Shown: piece by piece, positions 52,001 through 58,132 of the stretch
How positions within the stretch are numbered: the first letter of the stretch is position 1
Layout: every line of letters begins with the position of its first letter
Assembly: GCA_045119835.1 (NCBI GenBank)
Contig: JBGVED010000017.1
Span: 1-58,132, forward strand
Reading direction: 5' to 3'
Length of the DNA: 58,132 nucleotides
From: CALVUJ01 sp045119835
GTDB lineage: Bacteria > Bacillota_I > Bacilli_A > RFN20 > DUOF01
Notes under the pieces: generated by a model
The model's input: the letters and a program-made list of their open reading frames with translations, nothing else
What the model was told of the DNA's origin: nothing
The model's database searches: none
Program-made: the position numbers and the translations under genes

Positions 52001-52738
52001 GTCTTCGAAGCTATACTTGTCACGATCTTCCTCATCAATATTTGGTGTTGTTTCATCGTCTAAATCGAAAGATAAATTGTTATAACTATATCGGTATGTT
52101 GAGTTATAATAGGAAAAACCTTTTATTTTTCCATTGCTATCAGTTAATAATCTATTTTTAAACATACTATGTGATGTATTGATTCCCGTATCTAAAACAA
52201 CTACAACAACTTCCTTTGTAACGTTATTGTCGGAAAGGTATTTTCTATATCCGCCTATATCAACCGCTTCTGCCGCCCAGTTTTTATAACCATCATAACT
52301 ATAATCATTCATTGCATAATCATCAACCTTATGCTGTTGATCTACAATTACATTTAATGAGGTATCTTTTTGTAATTGTTTGTATGCATATTCTGTATTT
52401 GAAGATGATGAATAACACAGTATGTGCAAATTATCATAGCTTATAACATCTATTGCGCCATATGTTTCTTTTAATTTACCATGTACTATAAGGCGTTTTA
52501 ATTTATATAAGTCTTTTGTTTGAGACTCTATTACTGTGTCATTTTGACTAGTTCTACGCATAGAATATGTTGTCTTATCAAGATTATTCAATTCTATTAT
52601 GGCTCTTTCAAAAGAGGAAAAATCAAGTTCGTTAATTTCTAGATCATTTGAAGAGGCATCTACACCTTCAAATAAAAATAAACTAGAATTAAAAATTAAA
52701 GCAATTAATATTATAAATATTTTTACCTTGGCTTTCAT
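46100..52738 (-). CDS. Giant secreted S8 subtilisin-like protease with LRR and repeat modules
   Basis: 2212 residues. Signal peptide (KVKIFIILIALIFNSSLFLF). A propeptide-like region is followed by a complete S8 protease domain with catalytic Asp in VVVLDTGIN, His in DGHGTHVAG and Ser in SSGTSMASPQVAG (~175-460). A linker, then BspA-like LRR units (~620-900), then three tandem ~230-residue modules, then short repeats of 'N...G.I.PS....V..G....F' type. The end, SCAKHKNENSSG plus a membrane helix and KKRFFK, has the Cys-helix-basic shape of a protein-sorting tail, not LPXTG. GGGGGGAAG precedes the ATG. Likely a cell-surface protease or adhesin. Confidence 0.9.
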   Translation of the reverse strand: MKAKVKIFIILIALIFNSSLFLFEGVDASSNDLEINELDFSSFERAIIELNNLDKTTYSMRRTSQNDTVIESQTKDLYKLKRLIVHGKLKETYGAIDVISYDNLHILCYSSSSNTEYAYKQLQKDTSLNVIVDQQHKVDDYAMNDYSYDGYKNWAAEAVDIGGYRKYLSDNNVTKEVVVVVLDTGINTSHSMFKNRLLTDSNGKIKGFSYYNSTYRYSYNNLSFDLDDETTPNIDEEDRDKYSFEDDDGHGTHVAGIICDLTPENVKILPIKVGDEKGYSTTAIFISAYLRIINIYSNQYEIVSTNLSFSGAGKSSEDEKNTFNEKCYDPLIKLNILPITAAGNESQENNIEGLNAIVVSSLKQHDGEYVFDSSYSNYGKIVDIAAPGTSVMSAAISSYDGQSSNFVLSSGTSMASPQVAGIVALLYLDPNLPEDYDANYIETKLYENTLDMGEIGKDIYYGEGMLNIKYFQTEETASLTFFEDGVEVSSYINSKNFEEEFDLEIQCSKEGFEIIYTTNKKLPTFKDHIDYTSYINIKETITLYIMAIKIVEGKITERTDVYRLSYFNSSTPIELCFKVSDRSYLSEYTGNYTTLNIPEVMHGKKILGIEPSLFKNSNIESITLPSTLTTIAGYVFQNAKNLKYIYAPGVTKIYKAAFDNCTSLKMISDQHPTSNQTEGAYLPSLEETVSFAFSDNHSLESVRLSKLKTLADDGYDFYNCINLKEVYLPNITSIPTGTFMNCSNFSGGFHISENIQAIGRRAFYGTKISYFTIDKNNKYFYTDGIGLYDTSTFLSSAPNNDNFNYEILSEVVIKGRTYTITTIAESAMSNVTINSLTIPQSITTINRFAFDNTNINTLYYNAKKATHTGYFDEETYMRANVFNSIKTIELGANVEVVPQRLFQDVYFDTLIVNSYNTKFASASFYRMKEQGTLDKLILNFPDVINTTYYHNQLVESCIFTYSEVNYLYTKNKVNPSTLFYRLSNLIYESKDGEYFIYSKELVSNKYKIESSSNGFGQIDPQGNILLNKGESQKYTFSPNTGYYVYSIIVDGESLSDNELKNAIDNGYTFSNVSTNHTIQVLFKAYEYTITYKDDKGLTLSNLSPTKYQYGQTITLPTPQKGSKTFLGWYDNINYSGSPITKIYPYDYGDKVYYAKFDESRFTITVIQAQNGTISLPLNYYEEGSNAYFAITADEGYHIEYLIIDGIIYNSSSLNTYEFVNISKNHSISAKFSANTNTSYKVNHWQESLTSDGTIINGKYYNLFVTEISKTGETGALTNAKPYEYEGFEAQPINQKIILGNGNTIVDVLYNRKNYSLILNSDQGVRSLFGNGTYPYQAQITVEAEVINGYSFIGWISSNPQAVRNSNKINYTFKMPSENITLTATTTNNKYKVTIVQSDNGRINPSTEQLIEKGESLTLQIIPNKGYYLSKLLINDLDKTSSIIDGKYTIENIAQNYNVIATFKPRTDTGYTVRHWQESLTFNGAISFENKNYELFETDVSNIGTTGELTRATARNYEGFKAQNFVQKTILGDGSTIIDILYNRNSYLLNIIKDEGIEYVMGQGYYLYGELVELYAQEKQGYNWDSWLSFNHSIINNSFNKRYTFNMPCNDVTLTATATIKQYTIDVLPSNEGTILIEKGNIVNYNDSVELEIKANEGYALSNLYINGIDRFQYVVNNKYILSNIKENYLIEAKFSPEENMIYLVKHYQENLSKDEGTYISGKYYTLVATDTSKRGQTGTLTQAVANRYSGFTSQPITQKIILGDGSTVVEVLYNRNTYYVGLLKDAGVVSVIGSGDYLYGETVKINATIKNGYNWKQWKSSNEWIIEGSSTLEYTFTMPSDTIQFTALTTIKQYQVTILPTVNGLVITSDNKVVNHGGSLQLEFEPEEGYSLSKLLINDIDRASYVYGNKYFLENIVSDVRVEAIFDLSKYTIITKTNGNGTIKPSKEAFVSHGQNITFNIFPEIGYEINSILIDGFDIPQGDIENVKTNGYTFYNVTSNHSIEVIFEKIDFIIYLTIEGDGIISPSENVTVKYQEDKILYFQANEGSYIQDVIVDGISVGEVGEYKFENVVEDHQLKVIFKKETYKVEIEILGEGSFNSENDLENVEYDSSVSVSIIVEEGYKISQVWVNKKLVNIKNNILEIANIKEDVKVTVTIEEGSVVDSTIDSVEVQVKGISCAKHKNENSSGLFDFLFILLVTLGIAFPKKRFFK
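46960..49040 (-). repeat. Three tandem ~690-bp modules inside the subtilase gene
   Basis: Each copy encodes a unit that starts YxVxHWQESL/HYQENL (at ~49035, ~48345 and ~47645), continues with a TGxLTxAxAxxYxGFxxQ segment, ILGDGSTxxxxLYNR, a 'W.S' strand and TFxMPxxxxxxTA, and ends in a KLLINDID-like motif. This matches InlB/Listeria-Bacteroides-type surface repeats fused to other repeat units. Confidence 0.8.
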
Positions 52739-52953
52739 AATCTTCCCCCCTTACTACAACAAACAATCACACTTACAAAAAGCATAGCAAAATCACTATA
52801 AAATCTCAATACATATAAACATTATTGTTTATATAATAAGATTAATATTCTGTTGATGTATGGCATACTTGTCCAAAATTAAATGATTATTAATAGTTCG
52901 TTTGTTTATATTATTTTTTAATGTTATTATATTTGTAAAGTGTGGTGAATTAA

Positions 52954-54984
52954 TTGATTAATATTATTAAAAATTTTTGTAATGCTGCTATTAATTTAAC
53001 TGAAAACAAAGATATTAGCGAATTTAAATTATCTAAAGAGGAAATGCTACTTTTATTAGAGATAATGACCAACTTAGAAAATTTAACTTGTTATGCAGAA
53101 AATAAACCTTTTCATGATGCTGAAGTAGCAAGTGAAATAATAAATAATTCTATGGTTTGTATATCTATAGACTTTATTGGTTCTTCTGCCTATAATTTTC
53201 TTGTTAACAAAAGCGAAAAATTAAAGAAATTTATGGAATCTAATGAAACTATTTCCCAACCCATATTGGAAATGGATGACTATTCTAATTCTATGATTAT
53301 TTATGATATTTACAAAAAAGAAGGAAATTTTTTGTATAAATATCAAAGTTTAAAAGAAAGTGACAAAATATTTGGTGTTGGAACTTATACTATTCCTTTA
53401 TCAAAGAAAATCCATGTTAATGCTAAATTAAAAAATGTCCCTATATTTATCAAAAAAAATGCTATAAGTGAATATGAACATATGCTTACTAAAAAAGAGG
53501 ATAAATATTTATTACCGGCTTTTCCTTTTTTCGAATTATCTCCATTTGCTCTCGCTAAAAAAGTTGATCCTAAAAATCATAATTTAATACAGAAAGCTTC
53601 GATAATTGAAAGAGGCTATGCTTCATGTGCATATTCTTTAATTGAAAAAAATGGTGACTTAATTGAGGAAAAATTTTACAATTCTTTTAACTATGATAAT
53701 TACTATCATGAAAAACAATATTATAACAAGTTTGTTTTTATAAATAAAAATGGTGAAATCCTAGATAATTCTAGTGTTTCTCCTTCCCTTATAATGAAGA
53801 AAATAAGACATAATATTGCGCATAGTAAAAATATGTATTCTTTTAAAATTAATGAGCGTACTGCACAAGTTAGCTTTTATGCTTATGCTTTTATCCTCGA
53901 TGATCGCGCTATTATTGTTCCTTATTTTTTATACGAATCACTGTCTCATATTAATATGACTAATTTCGATGTAGATTCTAATACTTATAATTATTTAAAA
54001 GTTGCTAATCTTGAAAAGCAATTAAATAGCGAAGAAGAAATACTTAATTATTTAAAGAAATGCAAAAACATTTCTCTTTCTAATGTAAAAGGTATAAACA
54101 GAGAAAAACTTGATTGTACTTTAACACATTTTATAAATAAATATGAAGAGATAACAGAAAAAGAATTGTCATTGCAAGATTATTTATCGCAAAATATTAA
54201 AGAGATATTTAAAAATGTTAATGTTAAGGTGTCTGAATTAAAAAATAGTGAATTTGTAGCAAATAAATTGGCTAGAAACCCTTATTTTTTAAAAAGTATT
54301 GAAGGATTAGAGGATAAATATCAAGCATTAAACATACTTGTTATTTTAAAAGATTTTTATGATTTTGATTTGAATCAAAATGATTCTTTATCAAATAGCG
54401 GCAAAGCAAAAAACTTTAAAATAAATCCTAAATCCGTTAATAGAATTTTACCTAGAATATATCATTTTATGGCCCATAATTTATTTGATATAGAGGAAGA
54501 TAACGACTTAGCTATGATTCGTGAAGAAGTCTATTTTTCTTTATGTATATTTTTAGCTTTTGCAAATTTCATTTGGAATAAATTTAATGATGATTTAGAA
54601 AAGGAAATGCCTTTCTTTGAGAGTTTAAAATCAAAGTTGGAGGCAAGTATCTTTAAAGGATTTTCTTTAATAGATGAGAAAAATAAGTCGAGTAAAAGAA
54701 TAACAACCTCTAAAGAAATGCAAGATGTAATTGATAAGATTAGAAATAATGTTGCTCACAATAATGTAAAAGTTAAATTTAGTAAAAGTGGAAACCCTGA
54801 AGATAACTTTTTAATATTTAGTTTTCACAATAGAGACACTTCATATTATATGATTTCTGTTAAGGATTTCCTTACATTTATAACTAATCCATTATTCTGT
54901 TCTTATAGTAAAAACAAGCAAGAAATAGTTTCTGTAAATAGTTTTGAAGAAATTATACAAGAAGTCGTTAAAAAGATAAATTAA
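52954..54984 (+). CDS. Protein with two HEPN-type RX4H motifs (putative RNase)
   Basis: 676 residues, starting at TTG with GGTGA ~7 nt upstream; no ATG nearby. Two copies of a HEPN signature are seen: Arg285-His290 (KKIRHNIAHS) and Arg597-His602 (DKIRNNVAHN), each followed by a similar strand-rich stretch ending in a hydrophobic helix (YESLSHI / VKDFLTFI), as if a HEPN module were duplicated. A third, looser R-x6-H lies at 501-508 (RIYHFMAH). No membrane segment, no other domain recognised. HEPN RNases serve in defence and toxin systems, but non-catalytic HEPN domains also exist. Isolated between the subtilase and its own terminator. Confidence 0.7.
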   Translation: MINIIKNFCNAAINLTENKDISEFKLSKEEMLLLLEIMTNLENLTCYAENKPFHDAEVASEIINNSMVCISIDFIGSSAYNFLVNKSEKLKKFMESNETISQPILEMDDYSNSMIIYDIYKKEGNFLYKYQSLKESDKIFGVGTYTIPLSKKIHVNAKLKNVPIFIKKNAISEYEHMLTKKEDKYLLPAFPFFELSPFALAKKVDPKNHNLIQKASIIERGYASCAYSLIEKNGDLIEEKFYNSFNYDNYYHEKQYYNKFVFINKNGEILDNSSVSPSLIMKKIRHNIAHSKNMYSFKINERTAQVSFYAYAFILDDRAIIVPYFLYESLSHINMTNFDVDSNTYNYLKVANLEKQLNSEEEILNYLKKCKNISLSNVKGINREKLDCTLTHFINKYEEITEKELSLQDYLSQNIKEIFKNVNVKVSELKNSEFVANKLARNPYFLKSIEGLEDKYQALNILVILKDFYDFDLNQNDSLSNSGKAKNFKINPKSVNRILPRIYHFMAHNLFDIEEDNDLAMIREEVYFSLCIFLAFANFIWNKFNDDLEKEMPFFESLKSKLEASIFKGFSLIDEKNKSSKRITTSKEMQDVIDKIRNNVAHNNVKVKFSKSGNPEDNFLIFSFHNRDTSYYMISVKDFLTFITNPLFCSYSKNKQEIVSVNSFEEIIQEVVKKIN

Positions 54985-55012
54985 AAAGGGATTTTGAAAT
55001 CCCTTTTTTAGT
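54985..55012. terminator. Bidirectional terminator after the HEPN-motif gene
   Basis: AAAAGGGATTT-TG-AAATCCCTTTTTT; perfect stem, serving this gene and the convergent pseudogene. Confidence 0.88.
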
Positions 55013-55014
55013 TA

Positions 55015-56088
55015 TTATCTTTCATCTCCGCATTCAGTGCATTCATCATTGACATAATTATGCCCCAACGCTGGTATTGTTGCAGTAACTGTATCCCCAC
55101 ATTTAGAACATGTTTTTGATTTTGTCCCACTATCATCACAATCAGGACTTTTTACAATGCTCCATTCTGAATATGTATGAGCACAATCATCATCCTTGCC
55201 ACATCCTGTTATCTCACTTCCATCTGCCAATTCTATTTTTTCTTCATTATTTTTAGATGCAGAAACATAAAATGATGATCCTAATTTATCAATGTAAAAA
55301 CCAGCTGTTGTAGTATCTCCATCTTGTAAAGTTTCTCCTCTTTTTAAAAGTTCAACACTATATTCATCACTTTCAAAACCTCCCTCTGTAATAGACAAGT
55401 TATGTAAGGATAATGTGGCAGTATCTAGAGCTACATAAAATTTATAAACTTCCGCATGCTTTTTATAGTCATAGACATCATCTTCCCACCCCAGAATACC
55501 TGAGGTGCCTGTTTTTTTTCCGGTTTTATATGCAAATATTATTCTATAATAAACGCCTTGAGCAACATCTTCACCAGCAGTAGTATAAAAATTTTCTGCT
55601 CCTATTTTATTTGTTTCATAAAAATTTACCACTGGATTACCAACCGTGGTCCAAACATCTCCCTCATAAGATTTTTGAATAAGTAATACTCCTTTTGCTA
55701 TACTTCCTGTTAAAGAAACTTCGTTAACACTTTTACCCGAATCAGATATCAAATTCCACTCTTTTTTATTACTTGTTTGAAGGCTTCCATCCTAAGAGTA
55801 TGAAAAAGAAATATTTTCTTTAATTCCATATGCTACAGTATTTCTAAAAGTTGATTCTTGAGTTATATTACCACTAATAGTTAATTTACCTAATTGTTTT
55901 TTCCCAAAAGTCATTTCATTTACTATATTATCATCATCCAAAACATACTTTGAGGAATTATTAAATTCATATGATGTGGCATTTATTTCAATGTTTTGTG
56001 TAGCGTTAATTTTTTGATAGTTATTAAACGTAAAAATTAAAAACATCATACAACATAATAATATACTCATATAAATACTTCTTTTCAT
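55015..56088 (-). pseudogene. Secreted surface protein interrupted by an in-frame TAG
   Basis: From the ATG behind GGAGGTGA (56088) the frame encodes a signal peptide (SIYMSILLCCMMFLIFTF) and ~98 residues up to a TAG at 55792-55794, then continues in the same frame without another stop (DGSLQTSNKKEWNLISDSG...) to 55015. The whole would be ~357 residues. The tail has Cys pairs of the kind C-x2-C (KTCSKCGDT, DECTECGDE), common in surface proteins of gut Firmicutes. A single base change explains the break; readthrough of TAG cannot be excluded. Confidence 0.7.
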
Positions 56089-56208
56089 ACTTTCACCTCC
56101 ATGTAATATCAACGGCTTGTTTATTATATCATTATTTTAATGTTAATTAAAGTTTTTTTTATCAACCAACAATGCAAATAAAAAGATAGAAAAAACGTTT
56201 ATTATTTT

Positions 56209-56961
56209 CTATCTCTTATTTCTCTTAATTAGTTTGTTGTAATCTTGCTTATAACCAGCTTCCATTATTAATTGATCTTTTCTTACTTTATCAACTATTT
56301 TCGTATCAAAAAATCTAGAATAATTAGTGCTACGCTCAATAATTGTAGGAACATTATTTTCAAACGCTCTATTGTTGATTATATTAACGTTTTTATTATA
56401 ACCAACATTTCCTTCCTTTATTATTTTTCTTACTAAATCTGCAATAATAGAAATATCTCTTTTACTAACACAATAAACAATGTCAATATCTTGATCACTA
56501 ACATCATCCTTTTGAGCAAAACTAAATACATATAAATCTGTTTTATTTGGTAATTTAGGATGTCTACCATCTCCTAGTCCTCTTTCTGAAAAATAGTGTT
56601 GCTTTTGAACATTAGGATCTGGATATAAACTAGTAACATATTCATGTTTTGGCTGTAATACTCTTATTTGAAAAGGCAAAGAAGATGCAGTATTAGCGTA
56701 TGTAATTGTTGGTAAATTTCCATAGTCTAGTGCGCTATTAACTCTTTGAATTCTACCAACAAAAGACATTTCCTTTTTTAGAGTAAAGTTATTTGTAGGT
56801 ATTTCATTCCAACACCTTTTATCAGATTGGGTAGAACAATCTTCAATAGGTTTATACATTGTACTATGACACCAATATGTAAACTCTTTAGGAATAATAA
56901 TTCTATCTAATCCTCTTAAAAAATTTAAATCTTCTACTTCTTTCTGTGTTAACTTCTCCAT
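56209..56961 (-). CDS. Unknown cytoplasmic protein
   Basis: 250 residues, not recognised. There is no signal peptide or membrane segment. Features: LDRIIIPKEFTYWCHSTMY near the start, Cys residues at ~31, 40 and 47, SFVGRIQRVNSALDYGNLP, DLYVFSFAQKDDVSDQDIDIVYCVSKRDI in the middle and a basic end. The gene has AAAGGTGATTTAA before the ATG and follows a membrane-protein gene by 25 nt, probably co-transcribed. Confidence 0.6.
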   Translation of the reverse strand: MEKLTQKEVEDLNFLRGLDRIIIPKEFTYWCHSTMYKPIEDCSTQSDKRCWNEIPTNNFTLKKEMSFVGRIQRVNSALDYGNLPTITYANTASSLPFQIRVLQPKHEYVTSLYPDPNVQKQHYFSERGLGDGRHPKLPNKTDLYVFSFAQKDDVSDQDIDIVYCVSKRDISIIADLVRKIIKEGNVGYNKNVNIINNRAFENNVPTIIERSTNYSRFFDTKIVDKVRKDQLIMEAGYKQDYNKLIKRNKR

Positions 56962-56986
56962 TTAAATCACCTTTCCTTTATATATT

Positions 56987-57922
56987 TTATCTTAACATAT
57001 TTTCACATTCTTTTTCATAATCCATTAATTTATCATTTATTATTTGTAATGCTAATTCTTTACTATTACACTCAAAGGTTATTTGCTCTTCAGTCTCTAA
57101 TTCTAAATTTATTTCTATAACATTAAATAAATCATTTTCTTTAACTATTGCATATGCCATTTTTTTATCTTTACTATAATAAAAATTAGGATTATATAAT
57201 GTATTATCAAAGTCTTCTTTACTAAGTATTTGAAGAAATCCCCATATTATTAATATAAGTTCAAAATACATGTCACTTAATTTTTTTTTGCTTACAAATG
57301 AAGGGTAATCATATATAAACATACATTTTTCTTTAAATTCTTTACTTACAAAAATACAATTTTCTAGTAGTTTATTTATTTCTTCCTTATTAAACATATT
57401 TACTAAATTATCTATATTAATTCTATAATCTTCTTTAACATAGACTGTTCTTAATAGTTCATAAAAATACCAATCAAGCATGTCTTCTTTTTTAAAAGAA
57501 AATACAATTCCATTATTATGTCTATTTAACCAATCATCAAAAACTTCATTTTTAACATCAATATCAAACTCATCAATTTTTCCAAATTGTCTAAAGTAAT
57601 CTATTGTTATTCTTTTGATGACTCTTTTACTTTTTTTGCTTTCTATTTTATATTTATTTATTAATGCTTCATACAATTTTTTAAAATTTTTTCTATCACA
57701 ATAATACTTTATTTTATATCCATTATTTTCTAGAATTAATAAAAAGGATGTATAAAAAAATACAAGAAAAAACACTATTGATAAAACATATATCCACCAA
57801 TAGTTAAATATTGTAAGAAACATAACTCCAAAAGCTGCTAACATGAATGAAGCAATTGAAACAATCGCATAAAACAACATTATTTTTCTTGTTTTATACG
57901 TATTCCTAAATCTTAGCAACAT
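56987..57922 (-). CDS. Unknown membrane-anchored protein
   Basis: 311 residues with two N-terminal membrane helices (~15-37 and ~42-64: MLFYAIVSIASFMLAAFGVM; WWIYVLSIVFFLVFFYTSFLL) and a large charged cytoplasmic domain of mixed helix and strand. No motif is recognised. AAGGTGATAACGG precedes the ATG. First gene of a likely two-gene unit with 56209. Confidence 0.6.
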   Translation of the reverse strand: MLLRFRNTYKTRKIMLFYAIVSIASFMLAAFGVMFLTIFNYWWIYVLSIVFFLVFFYTSFLLILENNGYKIKYYCDRKNFKKLYEALINKYKIESKKSKRVIKRITIDYFRQFGKIDEFDIDVKNEVFDDWLNRHNNGIVFSFKKEDMLDWYFYELLRTVYVKEDYRINIDNLVNMFNKEEINKLLENCIFVSKEFKEKCMFIYDYPSFVSKKKLSDMYFELILIIWGFLQILSKEDFDNTLYNPNFYYSKDKKMAYAIVKENDLFNVIEINLELETEEQITFECNSKELALQIINDKLMDYEKECENMLR

Positions 57923-58048
57923 CCGTTATCACCTTCTTATTTTTATATTATATTTTTACTATTTTATTTTCAAGCAATAGAATAATTCTTCATAAACATA
58001 CACACGTCATTATTTTTTTCATAAATTTCTTCCTTTCATGGAATAATC

Positions 58049-58132
58049 TTATTTTTTCCAAGTTCTTGGACTAAATAAAATTAGTACAGGTAATATTTCT
58101 AGTCTTCCAATTAACATTACCAAACTTATAAC
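58049..58132 (-). CDS. TrkH/KtrB-type potassium transporter (3' end only)
   Basis: Minus-strand frame open to the window edge, last 27 residues: a hydrophobic stretch, MLIGRLEILPVLILFSPRTW, Lys-Lys and a stop at 58049. GRLE followed by a hydrophobic helix and an aromatic/basic end is the C-terminal signature of TrkH/KtrB K+ transporter subunits. The rest lies outside the window. Confidence 0.8.
   Translation of the reverse strand, partial: VISLVMLIGRLEILPVLILFSPRTWKK

Noticed and set aside
52954..54984. Cas13 (type VI CRISPR effector) as identity of the double-RX4H protein
   Set aside because: No CRISPR array, Cas1/Cas2 or other type VI gene in the window, the protein is shorter than known Cas13 proteins, and the two RX4H regions resemble each other as a simple duplication of a small HEPN module.
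55792..55794. Reassignment of TAG to an amino acid
   Set aside because: TAG is the natural end of other genes here, for example the PAP2 gene and the tyrS leader, and most genes end in TAA.
1..58132. CRISPR array
   Set aside because: I looked for evenly spaced identical short repeats; the only dispersed repeats are the long tRNA-derived blocks at 33-39 kb and protein-level repeats in LRR and subtilase genes.

Overview
The window is AT-rich DNA (roughly a quarter to 30 % G+C by eye) from a low-GC Gram-positive bacterium, most likely an uncultured gut Bacillota of the Bacilli/Erysipelotrichia/RF39 type. The evidence is the standard code, strong AAGGAGG-type ribosome binding sites, a T-box riboswitch, GatCAB transamidation, a Na+-pumping decarboxylase and many BspA-like leucine-rich-repeat proteins. 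No phage, transposase, integrase or CRISPR array was found.

Layout. 1-7.8 kb: three tandem paralogous BspA-like LRR proteins with a shared C-terminal domain (first one cut by the window edge); a fourth lies at 42-44.7 kb. 7.9-13.2 kb: aspS-gatB-gatA-gatC operon behind a T-box whose probable specifier codon is AAC (Asn), so Asn-tRNA is probably made by transamidation. 13.3-19.3 kb: rpmB, a PAP2 protein, a phosphatidylserine synthase/decarboxylase/flippase-like operon, mscL and a decayed gene. 19.2-24.9 kb: birA, the four subunits of a sodium-pumping oxaloacetate decarboxylase and PEP carboxykinase in one operon; together they could convert PEP to pyruvate while making ATP and a Na+ gradient. 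25-30.4 kb: an orphan small RNA candidate, an ABC-F ATPase, trpS, a small unknown protein and a DbpA-type RNA helicase.

30.4-33.4 kb holds two regulatory finds. One is a TPR-containing XRE regulator facing a 39-codon hydrophobic peptide gene, which looks like an RRNPP quorum-sensing pair. The other is tyrS preceded by a 16-residue leader peptide with five consecutive Tyr codons and mutually exclusive hairpins, a ribosome-stalling attenuator. 31.7-39.1 kb is an unusual array: an intact tRNA-Arg(CCU) gene followed by five related repeat blocks, each with a piece of the same tRNA (core CTCCTAAG) and most followed by a terminator hairpin, separated by one- or two-gene cargo blocks on the minus strand (nucleotidyltransferase, JAMM-motif protein plus WXG-like partner, unknown, GNAT, membrane protein). 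It looks like serial integration at a tRNA attachment site.

39.9-58.1 kb: an LtaS-like enzyme, the fourth LRR protein, a DUF21-like membrane protein, a ~585-nt highly structured RNA with its own promoter and terminator (ROOL-like in size and form), a 2212-residue secreted subtilase with LRR and repeat modules, a 676-residue protein with two HEPN-type RX4H motifs, a surface-protein gene interrupted by an in-frame TAG, two unknown genes and the 3' end of a TrkH/KtrB potassium transporter gene.

All assignments come from reading motifs and architecture by eye; no database search was run.
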